Made by a program: the position numbers and the translations under genes
NCBI RefSeq assembly: GCF_000716435.1
Contig: NZ_JNWO01000008.1
Location: forward strand, 383,196-447,195
DNA length: 64,000 nt
Origin: Streptomyces xylophagus
GTDB lineage: Bacteria > Actinomycetota > Actinomycetes > Streptomycetales > Streptomycetaceae
Direction of reading: 5' to 3'
The notes under the pieces: model-generated
The model's input: the letters and a program-made list of their open reading frames with translations, nothing else
Databases searched by the model: none
Told to the model about the DNA's origin: nothing
Shown here: positions 49,106 through 59,332 of the stretch, one piece after another
Layout: each line of letters starts with the position of its first letter
How positions within the stretch are numbered: the first letter of the stretch is position 1

Positions 49106-50224
49106 TTGGAATTCGGGCTCTTTGTACAGGGATACGTGGGCAAGCGAGCCGAGACCGACCCGCTGGCCGAGCACAAGGCGCTGATGGAGGAGACCGAGTA
49201 CGTCATCCAGGCGGACAAGTCCGGCTTCAAGTACGCCTGGGCGTCCGAGCACCACTTCCTGGAGGAGTACTCGCACCTCTCGGCCAACGACGTCTTCCTC
49301 GGCTATCTCGCCCACGCGACGGACCGCATCCATCTCGGGTCGGGCATCTTCAACCCCCTCGCGCAGGTCAACCACCCGGTGAAGGTCGCCGAGAAGGTCG
49401 CCATGCTCGACCATCTCACCGGCAACCGCTTCGAGTTCGGGAGCGGGCGGGGTGCGGGCAGCCATGAGATTCTCGGGTTCATACCGGGCGTCACCGATAT
49501 GAACTACACCAAGGAGATCTGGGAAGAGACCATCGCCGAGTTCCCCAAGATGTGGCTCCAGGACGAGTACGTCGGCTTCCAGGGCAAGCACTGGCAGCTG
49601 CCGCCGCGGAAGATCCTGCCCAAGCCGTACGGCAAGGCGCACCCCGCGATGTGGTACGCCGCCGGGTCGCCTCCCTCGTACGCCATGGCCGCGCGGAAGG
49701 GGCTCGGTGTCCTCGGGTTCAGCATCCAGAAGGTGTCCGACATGGAGTGGGTGCTGGAGCAGTACAAGACGGCGATCGTGGACGCCGAGCCGGTGGGCGC
49801 GTTCGTCAACGACAACGTGATGGTGACGACCACAGCGATCTGTGCGCCTACGCATGACGAGGCGATCCGGATCGCGACCAGTGGGGGGCTGCACTATCTG
49901 CCCTCGTTGGTGTTCCGGTACCACGACACGTTCCCTCGGCCCGAGGGGTTCCCTGTGTGGCCGGAGACCCTGCCTGAGTACACGCCGGAGTTTGTCGAAC
50001 TCCTCGTGGAAGAGGAGCTGTTGATCTGTGGGGATCCGGATGAGGTGCTCACTCAGTGCAAGCGGTGGGAGCAGGCCGGGGCGGATCAGTTGAGCTTCGG
50101 GTTGCCGGTGGGGGTGCCGAAGGAGGAGACGTTGCAGACGATTCGGTTGATCGGGGAGCACGTGATTCCGAAGATCGACACGGATCCTGTTCACCGGACT
50201 ACGCGGTTCCGGGAGACGGCCTGA
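49106..50224 (+). CDS. LLM class flavin-dependent oxidoreductase
   Basis: A 372-residue luciferase-like monooxygenase: EFGLFVQGYVGKRA at the start, YAWASEHHFLEEYSHLSANDVFLGYLAHATDRIHLGSGIFNPLAQVNHPVKVAEKVAMLDHLTGNRFEFGSGRGAGSHE near 46-124, where EHHF and the GxGRG loop bind flavin. The EHHF motif favours FMN-dependent monooxygenases over F420 enzymes. Starts from a TTG with only a weak ribosome-binding site; no better in-frame start exists before the operator. First gene of a three-gene unit with the deacylase-like and aldehyde dehydrogenase genes. Confidence 0.8.
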   Translation: MEFGLFVQGYVGKRAETDPLAEHKALMEETEYVIQADKSGFKYAWASEHHFLEEYSHLSANDVFLGYLAHATDRIHLGSGIFNPLAQVNHPVKVAEKVAMLDHLTGNRFEFGSGRGAGSHEILGFIPGVTDMNYTKEIWEETIAEFPKMWLQDEYVGFQGKHWQLPPRKILPKPYGKAHPAMWYAAGSPPSYAMAARKGLGVLGFSIQKVSDMEWVLEQYKTAIVDAEPVGAFVNDNVMVTTTAICAPTHDEAIRIATSGGLHYLPSLVFRYHDTFPRPEGFPVWPETLPEYTPEFVELLVEEELLICGDPDEVLTQCKRWEQAGADQLSFGLPVGVPKEETLQTIRLIGEHVIPKIDTDPVHRTTRFRETA

Positions 50225-50239
50225 GGTTGTACGGCGGCT

Positions 50240-50280
50240 GCGGGTGCGTGGGGGCTGGTCGCGCAGTTCCCCGCGCCCCT
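50240..50280. repeat. 41-bp dispersed repeat, copy 2
   Basis: Two mismatches from 3586-3626. Again it sits shortly after the stop of a regulon gene and before the next gene in the same direction. Confidence 0.75.
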
Positions 50281-50327
50281 AAAAGCAAAGGGCATTGTTC
50301 ATCACGGAGTTGAGGAGGCTGGCCCTC

Positions 50328-52049
50328 GTGCTCGATCACGTCATCAAAGGGGCGACGGTTGTTGACGGGACCGGCTCGCCCGCATCCATCGCCGACGTCG
50401 GTATCCGCGACGGCCGGATCGCCGTCATCGGCACTGTCACCGAGGAATCCCGCACCACCGAAGATGCCGCCGGGCTCGTCCTCGCCCCCGGTTTCGTCGA
50501 CCCCCACACCCACTACGACGCCCAGCTCTTCTGGGACCCGTATGCCACGCCGTCCCTCAACCACGGGGTGACGACCGTCGCCGCCGGGAACTGTGGGTTC
50601 ACCCTCGCGCCCCTGAAACCGCAGGACGCCGACTACACGCGCCGGATGATGTCCAAGGTCGAGGGGATGTCGCTGGTCGCGTTGGAGGAGGGGGCGCCCT
50701 GGAGCTGGCGTGGGTTCGGGGAGTATCTGGACGCGCTGGAAGGGCGGATCGCCGTCAACGCCGGGTTCATGGTGGGGCATTGTGCGTTGCGGCGGTACGT
50801 GATGGGGGCGGATGCCGTGGGTGGGCAGCCGAGCGAGGAGCAACTCGCGGAGATCGTGGGGCTGTTGCACGAGGCCATGGACGCGGGTGCCTGGGGTTTC
50901 TCCACCACCCAGTCCTCCACCCACTCGGACGGCGACGGACAGCCGGTCGCCTCCCGGCATGCCCGCCCGGCGGAACTGCTGGCCCTCTCGCGGGCCGTCG
51001 GGGAGCACGAGGGGACGCAGATCGAGGCGATCGTCGCCGGGTGTCTGGATCAGTTCAGTGATGCGGAGATCGATCTGTTCGTCGAGATGAGCGCGGTGGC
51101 GGGGCGTCCGCTGAACTGGAATGTGCTGACCGTCGATGCCGCTGTGCCCGAGCGCGTGCCTCGGCAGTTGTTCGCGAGTGAGCGGGCTCGGAAGGCCGGG
51201 GGGCGGGTCGTCGCCCTGACCATGCCGATCCTCACGCCGATGAACATGTCCCTCGGCACCTTCTGCGCGCTGAACCTGATACCCGGATGGGGGCCGATCC
51301 TGAGCCTGCCCGTGCCGGAGCGGATCGCCAAGCTGCGCGAGCCGGACGTACGGGCCGAGATGCTGCGGAACGCCAACAGCAAGGAGGCCGGGGTCTTCCG
51401 GCGGCTCGCGAACTTCGGGCGGTATGTGATCGGGGACACGTACAGCGCGGCCAACGAGGGGCTGACCGGGCGGGTGGTGAACGACATCGCCGCGGAGCGA
51501 GGGCAGGAGCCCTTCGAGTGTCTGGTCGAGATCTGTGCGGCCGACGAGCTGCGGACGGTGTTGTGGCCGATGCCCTCCGACAACGACCCGGCCTCCTGGG
51601 CCTTGCGCGCCGAGACCTGGCAGCACGAGGACGTGTTGCTCGGCGGGTCCGACGCGGGGGCGCATCTGGACCGGATGTGCGGGGCGCCGTACACGACTCG
51701 GTTTGTCGGGGACTGTCTGCGGGGGCGGAAGTTGGTGGGTCTTGAGCAGGCCGTGAAGATGCTGACCGATGATCCGGCTCGGTTGTTCGGGCTGCGGGAG
51801 CGCGGGCAGGTGCGGGAGGGCTGGCATGCGGACCTGGTGCTCTTCGACCCGGAACGGATCGACGCCGGCAAGGCCACCCTGGTGCACGACCTGCCGGGTG
51901 ACAGCCCGCGCCTCGACTCGAAGGCGATCGGGATACGGGCCGTGTGGGTCAACGGAGTTGAGGCCATCCGGGACGACGTGGTGAGCGGGAACGTGCCGGG
52001 GCGGGTGCTGCGGTCGGGGCGGGACACCAGGACGGTGAGCACCAGGTGA
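50328..52049 (+). CDS. N-acyl-D-amino-acid deacylase-like amidohydrolase
   Basis: A 573-residue amidohydrolase-superfamily protein: metal-binding PGFVDPHTHYDAQLFWDP near 59-76 (HxH), a further ligand region GHCALRRYVMG, and GGSDAGAHLDRMC near 442-454 for the late Asp/His. Close relatives are annotated as D-aminoacylases, but many in actinobacterial catabolic clusters act on other amides or lactones. GTG at 50328 is chosen with GAGGAGG 10 bases upstream. Its stop overlaps the next gene by four bases. Confidence 0.8.
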   Translation: MLDHVIKGATVVDGTGSPASIADVGIRDGRIAVIGTVTEESRTTEDAAGLVLAPGFVDPHTHYDAQLFWDPYATPSLNHGVTTVAAGNCGFTLAPLKPQDADYTRRMMSKVEGMSLVALEEGAPWSWRGFGEYLDALEGRIAVNAGFMVGHCALRRYVMGADAVGGQPSEEQLAEIVGLLHEAMDAGAWGFSTTQSSTHSDGDGQPVASRHARPAELLALSRAVGEHEGTQIEAIVAGCLDQFSDAEIDLFVEMSAVAGRPLNWNVLTVDAAVPERVPRQLFASERARKAGGRVVALTMPILTPMNMSLGTFCALNLIPGWGPILSLPVPERIAKLREPDVRAEMLRNANSKEAGVFRRLANFGRYVIGDTYSAANEGLTGRVVNDIAAERGQEPFECLVEICAADELRTVLWPMPSDNDPASWALRAETWQHEDVLLGGSDAGAHLDRMCGAPYTTRFVGDCLRGRKLVGLEQAVKMLTDDPARLFGLRERGQVREGWHADLVLFDPERIDAGKATLVHDLPGDSPRLDSKAIGIRAVWVNGVEAIRDDVVSGNVPGRVLRSGRDTRTVSTR

Positions 52050-53536
52050 GCTCCTTGACCTCTGGGACCTCTGGGACCTCCCAAGTGGCGGACGGGCAGC
52101 GGCTGTTCGTCGGTGGGGAGTGGGTCGAGCCGGACGGCGGGCACTATGCCGTGGTCGATCCGGCGACCGAGGAGACCGTGGGGTGGGCGCCGGAGGCCTC
52201 GCGGAGTCAGGTGTTCGCCGCCGCCGCCGCGGCGCGGGAAGCCCTCGGGCCTTGGTCGCGTACGCCGCCCGAGGAACGCGCGGCGATCCTCGGGCGGGCC
52301 GCGGACATCATCCGTGGCCACCTGGTGCCGTACGCCGAACTCGCCCAGGCGGAGACCGGTGCGACGACCGGTACCGCGCGGGGCATGCAGGTCGGGGTGG
52401 CCGCCGCCCGGTTCCGGCGGTACGCGACCGTGGAGCCGGCCGAGTGGGCGATCCCGCCGCAGGTCAACGAGGCCGGACCGTTCGGGCGGGCCGCCGTCAT
52501 GGGCGCGCTCGCCGTACGGCAGCCGGTCGGTGTCGTCACCTGCATCACGTCGTACAACAACCCGTGGGCGAACCCCGCCGGGAAGATCGCCCCCGCCCTC
52601 GCCATGGGCAACACGGTCGTCGTGAAACCGGCGCCGCAGGACCCGCTGTCCGTCTACCGGATGGCCGAGGCGCTGGAGGCGGCCGGGGTGCCGCGCGGGG
52701 TCGTGAACGTGGTCAACGGGCGTGCGGTGGAGGTCGGTGAGGCGGCCGTGGAGTCGGCCGATGTCGACATGGTCAGTTTCACCGGGTCCACGGCGGTCGG
52801 GCAGCGGATCGCCGAGGTGTGCGGGCGGGACATGAAACGCCAGTTGATGGAGTTGGGCGGGAAGGGCGCGGCCGTCGTCTTCGACGACGCGGACCTCGCC
52901 TCCGCCGTCTCCGGCATCGGTACGACCTTCTCCTTCTACAGCGGGCAGATCTGCACGGCGCCGACGCGGGTGCTGGCGCAGCGGGGCGTGTACGACCAGG
53001 TGGTCGAGCAACTTGCTGCCTACGCGGGCCGGTTGAAGGTCGGGGACCCGCGTTCGCCGGACACGGTGGTCGGACCGGTGATCTCGGCGGCCCACCGGGA
53101 GCGCGTCGAGTCGTATGTCGAACTGGGCCGGAAGGAAGGCGCGGTGGTCGTCACGGGCGGTGAACGCCCGTCCCACGGACCGGGGTTCCACGTCGCCCCC
53201 ACCGTCCTGGCCGACTGCGGCGCCGAGATGCGGGTCGTCCGGGAGGAGATCTTCGGCCCGGTCGTCGTGGTCGTCCCCTTCGACGAGGAGGAGGAAGGAA
53301 TCGCCCTCGCCAACGACAGCGACTACGGCCTCATCGACTACGTCTGGTCGGGCGACGTGGCCCGGGCGTTCCGGGTGGCCCGGCTGCTGCGGGCCGGCGG
53401 AGTGGGCGTGAACACCGTGGGGCGCAACATGGAGGCGCCGTTCGGAGGGTTCAAGAAGAGCGGGGTCGGACGGGACGTCGGCTCGTACGCGCTGCACGCG
53501 TACAGCGAGGTGCAGGCGATCGTCTGGCCGGGGTGA
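52046..53536 (+). CDS. aldehyde dehydrogenase
   Basis: A 496-residue NAD(P)-dependent aldehyde dehydrogenase. NAD-binding FTGSTAVGQRIAEVCG near 250-265, catalytic glutamate in MELGGKGAAVVF near 269-280, and catalytic cysteine in SGQICTAPTRVL near 300-311. The C-terminal MEAPFGGFKKSGVGRDVG matches the family. It would oxidise an aldehyde intermediate to an acid for CoA activation, fitting the ligases elsewhere in the regulon. Coupled to the deacylase-like gene. Confidence 0.9.
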   Translation: MSSLTSGTSGTSQVADGQRLFVGGEWVEPDGGHYAVVDPATEETVGWAPEASRSQVFAAAAAAREALGPWSRTPPEERAAILGRAADIIRGHLVPYAELAQAETGATTGTARGMQVGVAAARFRRYATVEPAEWAIPPQVNEAGPFGRAAVMGALAVRQPVGVVTCITSYNNPWANPAGKIAPALAMGNTVVVKPAPQDPLSVYRMAEALEAAGVPRGVVNVVNGRAVEVGEAAVESADVDMVSFTGSTAVGQRIAEVCGRDMKRQLMELGGKGAAVVFDDADLASAVSGIGTTFSFYSGQICTAPTRVLAQRGVYDQVVEQLAAYAGRLKVGDPRSPDTVVGPVISAAHRERVESYVELGRKEGAVVVTGGERPSHGPGFHVAPTVLADCGAEMRVVREEIFGPVVVVVPFDEEEEGIALANDSDYGLIDYVWSGDVARAFRVARLLRAGGVGVNTVGRNMEAPFGGFKKSGVGRDVGSYALHAYSEVQAIVWPG

Positions 53537-53572
53537 GGCCAGATCCTCCGTACCCCGCCCGTTGCCCTCGGC

Positions 53573-53965
53573 TCACTTCTTCAGATCCACCCGCACCGTC
53601 AGCAAGCTCGACCCCATCGCCTTCACCGCCACGCTGTTGAAGCGGGGGAGCGTGCGCAGGCGGGCCTGAGGGTCGTCGTCCGGGAGCAGGTGGGCGGTGC
53701 CGGTGTGCCAGCGGCCCAGGATGCGTACCCGTACCTCCGGGTTCGCCTTGATGTTGCGGACGTACTGGGAGAGTTCGCCGAACTCCGAGACCAGCCAGAA
53801 GGTGTCGCCGACGCGGCGTCCGCCGAGCGGGGTGCGGCGGGGCTCGCCGGAGACGCGGCCGGTGGTCTCCAGGACGGTCTGGGTGGGGAGGCGGCGCGTC
53901 ACCGAGTTCAGCAGGCGCTGGAATCTCGTGACATTGCGGTACTTGGACTCGGGGGTGCTCGGCAT
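53573..53965 (-). CDS. nitroreductase/deazaflavin-dependent (DDN-type) oxidoreductase
   Basis: A 130-residue split-barrel protein: LPTQTVLETTGRVSGEPRRTPLGGRRVGDTFWLVSEFGELSQYVRNIKANPEVRVRILG near 26-84, the DDN family pattern for F420 binding. Probable quinone or enone reductase using reduced F420. Start chosen at MPSTPESKY, where AGGAG is upstream; a longer in-frame version would run into the divergent gene at 54000. Convergent with the aldehyde dehydrogenase gene. Confidence 0.8.
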   Translation of the reverse strand: MPSTPESKYRNVTRFQRLLNSVTRRLPTQTVLETTGRVSGEPRRTPLGGRRVGDTFWLVSEFGELSQYVRNIKANPEVRVRILGRWHTGTAHLLPDDDPQARLRTLPRFNSVAVKAMGSSLLTVRVDLKK

Positions 53966-53999
53966 CGGTTTCCGGATCTCCTGTCGGCTGGCTGTGTCC

Positions 54000-54869
54000 G
54001 TGGACTTCAATGATCCCGTGCGCGTCGTGACGTGGAACCTGTGGTGGCGGTACGGGCCCTGGGAGGCCCGGCAGAAGGCGATTCTCGCCGTGTTGCGGGA
54101 ACTGCGGCCCGATGTCGTCGGGTTGCAGGAGGTGTGGGATGCCGGTGGTTCCGGTGGTTCCGGTCGCGAGAATCTCGCCGAGTGGCTCGCCGGGGAGCTC
54201 GGCCTGCACTGGACGTGGGGAGCCTCTCACGATCCCGGGTTCTGGCAGCGGCGCCTCGGCGATCCCACCGTCGGTATCGGCAACGCCGTCCTCAGCCGCT
54301 GGCCCATCGCCGAGCAGGCCGTCCTGCCCCTGCCGCCGGGCGACGGGGACGGCGGCCGGCTCGCGCTGTACGCGGGGCTGGACGCGCCGGGGCACCGCGT
54401 CCCCTTCTTCACCGTCCACCTCTCCTCCGCCACCGACGCCTCGGCCGTACGGTGCCAACAGGTCACCGCGCTCGCGGAGTTCGTCGCCGCGCACCGGGGC
54501 GACGGGCCCTTCCCGCCCGTCGTCACCGGCGACTTCAACGCCTGGCCGGACTCGGACGAGGTGCGCCTGTTCGGCGGGTACAGGACGGCGCCGCCCGTGC
54601 CCGGCCAAGTCCTCATCGACGCCTGGGACTTCGCCGAGCTGGGGGCTCCCTCTGCCACCTGGGACCTCGCGAATCCTTACGTCGCGGGCACGTTCGGGCC
54701 GAACGTCCGCATCGACTACGTCTTCGTGGAGCCGACGGGGAAGGGCGGGCTCGGGCATGTGCGGGGCGTACGGCGGGCGGGGGACGGGCCGGTCGACGGG
54801 GTGTGGCCCACGGATCACGCGGCGGTCGTGGTCGACCTGAGCGACGAACTGGGCGATGGAACGGCCTAG
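54000..54869 (+). CDS. endonuclease/exonuclease/phosphatase family protein
   Basis: A 289-residue protein of the EEP superfamily: TWNLWWRYG near 11-19, VGLQEVWD near 40-47 (metal-binding Glu), GDFNAWPDSDE near 178-188, DYVFV near 239-243 and the terminal TDHAAVVVDL near 273-282. All catalytic landmarks are kept, so it is likely an active Mg-dependent phosphodiesterase or phosphatase; the substrate (nucleic acid, lipid or nucleotide) cannot be told. The GTG start is a choice between several; 54018 is an alternative. Confidence 0.8.
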   Translation: MDFNDPVRVVTWNLWWRYGPWEARQKAILAVLRELRPDVVGLQEVWDAGGSGGSGRENLAEWLAGELGLHWTWGASHDPGFWQRRLGDPTVGIGNAVLSRWPIAEQAVLPLPPGDGDGGRLALYAGLDAPGHRVPFFTVHLSSATDASAVRCQQVTALAEFVAAHRGDGPFPPVVTGDFNAWPDSDEVRLFGGYRTAPPVPGQVLIDAWDFAELGAPSATWDLANPYVAGTFGPNVRIDYVFVEPTGKGGLGHVRGVRRAGDGPVDGVWPTDHAAVVVDLSDELGDGTA

Positions 54870-54888
54870 TTCACCGGCCGCCCAGTTC
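54846..54888. terminator. hairpin between convergent genes
   Basis: GAACTGGGCG paired with CGCCCAGTTC, 10-bp stem with a 23-base loop spanning the end of the EEP gene and the end of the minus-strand gene. Confidence 0.5.
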
Positions 54889-56428
54889 ACCGTTTGGCTT
54901 CGCCCAAGAAGATCGGATTCGTGAACGCGGCCAACGCCCCCGGCACCGGTCCCGCCGCCGTCTCGTGCCTCAACTCGGCCCGTACGTACGCCGCGTAGGA
55001 CGGAGTCGTCCGCCACTCCACGGTGCCCGCGCCCGCGACCGGCAGCGGATCGCTGGTGAACAGCGTGCCCTGGTCCGTCACGAAACGGACCGAGCAGCGC
55101 GGCGCACCGGTCACCTCCAGACGGACGGTGACCGGGGTGTCCCGGGCGACCTCCAACCGCCCGCCGATACCGGCGTGTTCGCCCTTGGGTCCCGTCGCCG
55201 TGAAGGCCAGCGAGACGTTGTTCGACTCGGCGACATAGGAGTGCCCCGCCCGGATGCCGTCCTGGATCGCCTCCCTCGTCAAGTCCTCGGCGAGGACGAC
55301 GGTTTGGGGCAGGCCGATCGCGTCCGGGGCGCGGTGGGCGTCACTGTTGCCCATCGCCGGAAGCCACTCCCGGTTCTCCCGCACGGACGCCACGAGCGTC
55401 GCGTCCCAGGACGCCAGGGCGACCTCGTCATCGGGCGTGTAGGGGCCGTTCCACACCTCGACGGCGTCCGCCTCGCCGAAGCCGAACTTCCAGGCGCAGC
55501 CGATGCAGGTGGCGTGCGGATGGGCGGGCACGACCAGGCCGCCGGCCCGGCGGATCTCGCGGGCGAAACGCCCGAAGCGGTTGTCGCGCGCCCGGTACCG
55601 CCAGTCGACGAAGGTGCCCGGCTCGGTGCCGAGGGCGACGACGTGACCGTTCCTCGTCGTCACCTCCTCGCCCACCATGATCAGCAGGTCGTCGCCCGCC
55701 TCCGAGGCCCAATGGGGGTGCGAGGACTGGGTGTTGTGCTCGGAGGAGTTGATGAAGTCCAGGCCCGCCGCACGCGCCAGCGCCGCGATCTCGGCGGGGG
55801 TGCGGCGCCCGTCCGAGTACCAGGAGTGCAGGTGGCAGTCACCCCGGTACCAGGCCCGCCCCCGCCCCTTCGCCCGCTCCGGCGGATACACCGGCTGCGG
55901 CGCGACGCCCGGTTCGCCGTAGGTGAGCGTGATCGTGAGCTCGTACGACAGTCCCTGCGGGGACACCGTGTACGGGCCCAGCGCGACGTGCCAGACGCCG
56001 GCGTGCACCGGGCCGGGGATGTACCCGGGCGTCGCGTCGTCCACCCGGATGAAGAACTCCGTGCGCGCCCCGCCCGACCAGCCCCGGAAACCCCGGCCGC
56101 CGAGGTCCGTTCCGTGCTGGTCGAAGATGCCGATGTCGAGGGCGTTGCCCTGGGTGCCGGCCGGTACGGACGGCCTGTCGTACGTGTAGGCCACCTTGAT
56201 CTCGTTGACCCCCGTGGGGACCTCGACCGGTACGTACACGAAGTCGGGGGAGCCGGTCGGGAGCGTGCCCCGTACCGTCCGGGTCTCCTGGGCGCCGCTT
56301 GCCGGGGTCGCCGCACCGCTCGCGAAGGTCACGCTTCCCAACGTAAGCGCGGCGGTGGCGCCCGTCACGATCAGCGCGCGTCTGTTCATCCCGTTTTCGT
56401 GACCGGTTCCGTGATCGTCGTCGCACAT
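54887..56428 (-). CDS. secreted CehA/McbA-type PHP metallohydrolase
   Basis: A 513-residue exported protein. The N-terminus has a twin-arginine-like NRRALIVTG then a hydrophobic segment (residues about 15-38). Residues 50-190 are a beta-rich pre-domain; the PHP domain follows with CHLHSWYSDGRRTPAEI near 199-215, SSEHNT, VVPAHPHAT and GNSDAHRAP near 356-364, giving the usual His/Asp metal ligands. CehA/McbA relatives hydrolyse carbamates or phosphoesters. Start taken at the ATG with GGGAGC upstream; the internal ATG at 56389 is possible. Confidence 0.8.
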   Translation of the reverse strand: MCDDDHGTGHENGMNRRALIVTGATAALTLGSVTFASGAATPASGAQETRTVRGTLPTGSPDFVYVPVEVPTGVNEIKVAYTYDRPSVPAGTQGNALDIGIFDQHGTDLGGRGFRGWSGGARTEFFIRVDDATPGYIPGPVHAGVWHVALGPYTVSPQGLSYELTITLTYGEPGVAPQPVYPPERAKGRGRAWYRGDCHLHSWYSDGRRTPAEIAALARAAGLDFINSSEHNTQSSHPHWASEAGDDLLIMVGEEVTTRNGHVVALGTEPGTFVDWRYRARDNRFGRFAREIRRAGGLVVPAHPHATCIGCAWKFGFGEADAVEVWNGPYTPDDEVALASWDATLVASVRENREWLPAMGNSDAHRAPDAIGLPQTVVLAEDLTREAIQDGIRAGHSYVAESNNVSLAFTATGPKGEHAGIGGRLEVARDTPVTVRLEVTGAPRCSVRFVTDQGTLFTSDPLPVAGAGTVEWRTTPSYAAYVRAELRHETAAGPVPGALAAFTNPIFLGEAKR

Positions 56429-56666
56429 GCTGCTGCTCCCGGGGTGTCGTGAGTGACAGGGATGGTGCAGAGCTGACCTGTACGACTCTGATAGTCGGCT
56501 GTGAACTCCCGTGCAAGGACAGGGAATCGGCGGGTGTCGGGAAACCGGAGTCGGAACGGGGAGGGCGGAGCGCCCCGCTGCCAGTGACACCGTGTAACGA
56601 TCTGCCCGGCCGGAACGAATCGGGCGTCCCTCTTTGGCCTGATCACACCGATCGTATGCTCGAAGG

Positions 56667-59252
56667 ATGACGACTCCCGCGAGCTCCGGAACCGGCCCGA
56701 CCGAGAACTCCATGCGTCGCGCCCTCAAACGCGCCCGTGACGGCGTGGCCCTCGACGTGACGGAAGCGGCGGTGCTGCTCCAGGCCCGCGGCGAGGCCCT
56801 CGACGACCTCACCGCGTCCGCCGCCCGGGTGCGCGACGCGGGCCTGGAGGCGGCCGGCCGCCCCGGCGTGATCACGTACTCCAAGAGCGTCTTCATCCCC
56901 CTCACCCGCCTGTGCCGCGACAAGTGCCACTACTGCACCTTCGTCACCGTCCCCGGCAAGCTCCGCCGCGCCGGCCACGGCATGTTCATGTCCCCGGACG
57001 AGGTCCTCGACATCGCGCGCCGGGGCGCCGAACTCGGCTGCAAGGAAGCCCTGATCACCCTCGGCGACAAGCCCGAGGACCGCTGGCCCGAGGCGCGCGA
57101 GTGGCTCGACGCGCACGGCTACGACGACACGATCGCGTACGTCCGCGCCATCTCCATCCGCATCCTGGAGGAGACGGGCCTGCTGCCCCACCTCAACCCC
57201 GGGGTGATGACCTGGACGGACTTCCAGCGCCTGAAGCCGGTGGCCCCGTCCATGGGCATGATGCTGGAGACGACCGCGACCCGCCTCTGGTCCGAGCCCG
57301 GCGGCCCGCACTACGGCTCCCCGGACAAGGAACCCGCCGTACGGCTAAGGGTGTTGGAGGACGCGGGCCGTTCCTCCGTCCCCTTCACCTCCGGCATCCT
57401 GATCGGCATCGGCGAGACGTACGAGGAGCGCGCGGACTCCCTCTTCGCCCTGCGCAAGATCTCCCGGTCGTACCACGGCATCCAGGAACTGATCATCCAG
57501 AACTTCCGCGCCAAGCCGGACACGGCGATGCGCGGCATGCCGGACGCGGAGCTGGACGAGCTGGTGGCCACGGTCGCGGTGGCGCGGCACATCATGGGCC
57601 CGTCGGCCTGCCTCCAGGCACCCCCCAACCTCGTCGACTCGGAGTACAAGCGCCTGATCGGTGCGGGCATCGACGACTGGGGCGGAGTCTCCCCGCTGAC
57701 CATCGACCACGTGAACCCCGAACGCCCGTGGCCGCAGATCGAGTTGCTGCGCGACCAGTCGGCGGAAGCGGGCTTCGAGCTACGCGAACGCCTCTGCGTC
57801 TACCCGGAGTTCGTGGGCCGCGGCGAACCCTGGCTGGACCCGCGCCTGTTGCCGCACGTACGCGCACTGGCGGACCCGGAGACGGGCCTGGCCCGTGAGG
57901 ACGCGAAGGTCGAGGGCCACGCGTGGCAGGAGCCGGAGGAGGCCTTCGTGTCATCCGGCCGCACGGACCTCCACACCACCATCGACACGGAGGGCCGTAC
58001 GTCCGACCGCCGTGACGACTTCGACGAGGTCTACGGCGACTGGGCCGCCCTGCGCGAGGCGGCGGCGCCCGGCATGGTCCCCGAGCGCATCGACACGGAC
58101 GTACGACAGGCACTGGTGACGGCGGCCGACGACCCGACGAAGCTCACCGACGCGGAGGCCCTCGCCCTGCTGCACGCGGACGGCCCGGCGCTGGACGCGC
58201 TGACGCGGATCGCGGACGACGTACGGAAGTCGGTGGTCGGCGACGAGGTGACGTACATCGTCACGCGCAACATCAACTTCACGAACGTCTGCTACACGGG
58301 CTGCCGTTTCTGCGCCTTCGCGCAACGCCGTACGGACGCGGACGCGTACACGCTCTCCCTGGACCAGGTGGCGGACCGGGCCCAACAGGCCTGGGAAGTA
58401 GGGGCGGTCGAGGTCTGCATGCAGGGCGGTATCCACCCCGACCTGCCCGGCACGGCGTACTTCGACATCGCGAAGGCGGTGAAGGAACGCGTCCCCGGTA
58501 TGCACGTCCACGCCTTCTCCCCGATGGAGGTGGTGAACGGCGCGACGCGCACCGGCCTCTCCATCCGCGAGTGGCTGACGGCGGCGAAGGAAGCGGGCCT
58601 GGACACCATCCCCGGCACGGCGGCGGAGATCCTGGACGACGAGGTCCGCTGGGTCCTCACGAAGGGCAAGCTGCCGACGGCGACCTGGATCGAAGTCGTC
58701 ACCACGGCACACGAGTTGGGCATCCGCTCCTCGTCGACGATGATGTACGGCCATGTCGACCAGCCGCGCCACTGGCTGGGCCACCTCCGCACCCTGGCCT
58801 CCATCCAGCAACAGACCGGCGGCTTCACGGAGTTCGTGACGCTGCCGTTCATCCACACGAACGCGCCGGTGTACTTGGCGGGGATCGCGCGCCCGGGCCC
58901 GACGATGCGGGACAACAGGGCGGTGGTGGCGATGGCGAGGTTGTTGCTCCACCCCCACATCCCCAACATCCAGACGAGCTGGGTGAAGTTGGGCTCGGAG
59001 GGCGCGGCGGAGATGCTGCGCTCCGGGGCGAACGACCTCGGCGGCACGCTGATGGAGGAGACGATCTCGCGGATGGCGGGTTCGTCGTACGGCTCGTACA
59101 AGTCGGTGCGGGATCTGGTCGCCGTGGCGGAACTGGCGGGAAGGCCCGCGAGGCCGCGCACGACGCTCTACGGCGAGGTCCCGGAGGAGCGGCAGCGGAC
59201 GGCGGCGGTGTCGGACGGGCACCTGCCGGAGCTGCTGCCGGTGCTGGACTGA
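56667..59252 (+). CDS. fbiC: FbiC, F420 precursor (F0) synthase, CofG-CofH fusion
   Basis: An 861-residue fusion of the two radical-SAM enzymes that make 7,8-didemethyl-8-hydroxy-5-deazariboflavin from tyrosine and the ribityl-diaminouracil. The first (CofG-like) half has CRDKCHYC with C83, C87, C90; the second (CofH-like) half has CYTGCRFC with C542, C546, C549. Both halves keep the CxxxCxxC iron-sulphur motif and the surrounding family patterns ([36 protein letters not shown]). Length matches FbiC in actinobacteria. It supplies the deazaflavin used by the DDN- and LLM-type enzymes in this window. Confidence 0.95.
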   Translation: MTTPASSGTGPTENSMRRALKRARDGVALDVTEAAVLLQARGEALDDLTASAARVRDAGLEAAGRPGVITYSKSVFIPLTRLCRDKCHYCTFVTVPGKLRRAGHGMFMSPDEVLDIARRGAELGCKEALITLGDKPEDRWPEAREWLDAHGYDDTIAYVRAISIRILEETGLLPHLNPGVMTWTDFQRLKPVAPSMGMMLETTATRLWSEPGGPHYGSPDKEPAVRLRVLEDAGRSSVPFTSGILIGIGETYEERADSLFALRKISRSYHGIQELIIQNFRAKPDTAMRGMPDAELDELVATVAVARHIMGPSACLQAPPNLVDSEYKRLIGAGIDDWGGVSPLTIDHVNPERPWPQIELLRDQSAEAGFELRERLCVYPEFVGRGEPWLDPRLLPHVRALADPETGLAREDAKVEGHAWQEPEEAFVSSGRTDLHTTIDTEGRTSDRRDDFDEVYGDWAALREAAAPGMVPERIDTDVRQALVTAADDPTKLTDAEALALLHADGPALDALTRIADDVRKSVVGDEVTYIVTRNINFTNVCYTGCRFCAFAQRRTDADAYTLSLDQVADRAQQAWEVGAVEVCMQGGIHPDLPGTAYFDIAKAVKERVPGMHVHAFSPMEVVNGATRTGLSIREWLTAAKEAGLDTIPGTAAEILDDEVRWVLTKGKLPTATWIEVVTTAHELGIRSSSTMMYGHVDQPRHWLGHLRTLASIQQQTGGFTEFVTLPFIHTNAPVYLAGIARPGPTMRDNRAVVAMARLLLHPHIPNIQTSWVKLGSEGAAEMLRSGANDLGGTLMEETISRMAGSSYGSYKSVRDLVAVAELAGRPARPRTTLYGEVPEERQRTAAVSDGHLPELLPVLD

Positions 59253-59332
59253 GGTCAGGGTGTGCGGATGGGGGCCGGTACGATGATCCGACCCCTGTTC
59301 GATAGGGATGTGGGGGCTGTGTAGCTGAGGAG

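Noticed and set aside
56460..56500. CTGAC-rich patch upstream of the PHP hydrolase and fbiC
   Set aside because: It contains GCTGACC and GTCGGC but no matching inverted arm at the 3-bp spacing.
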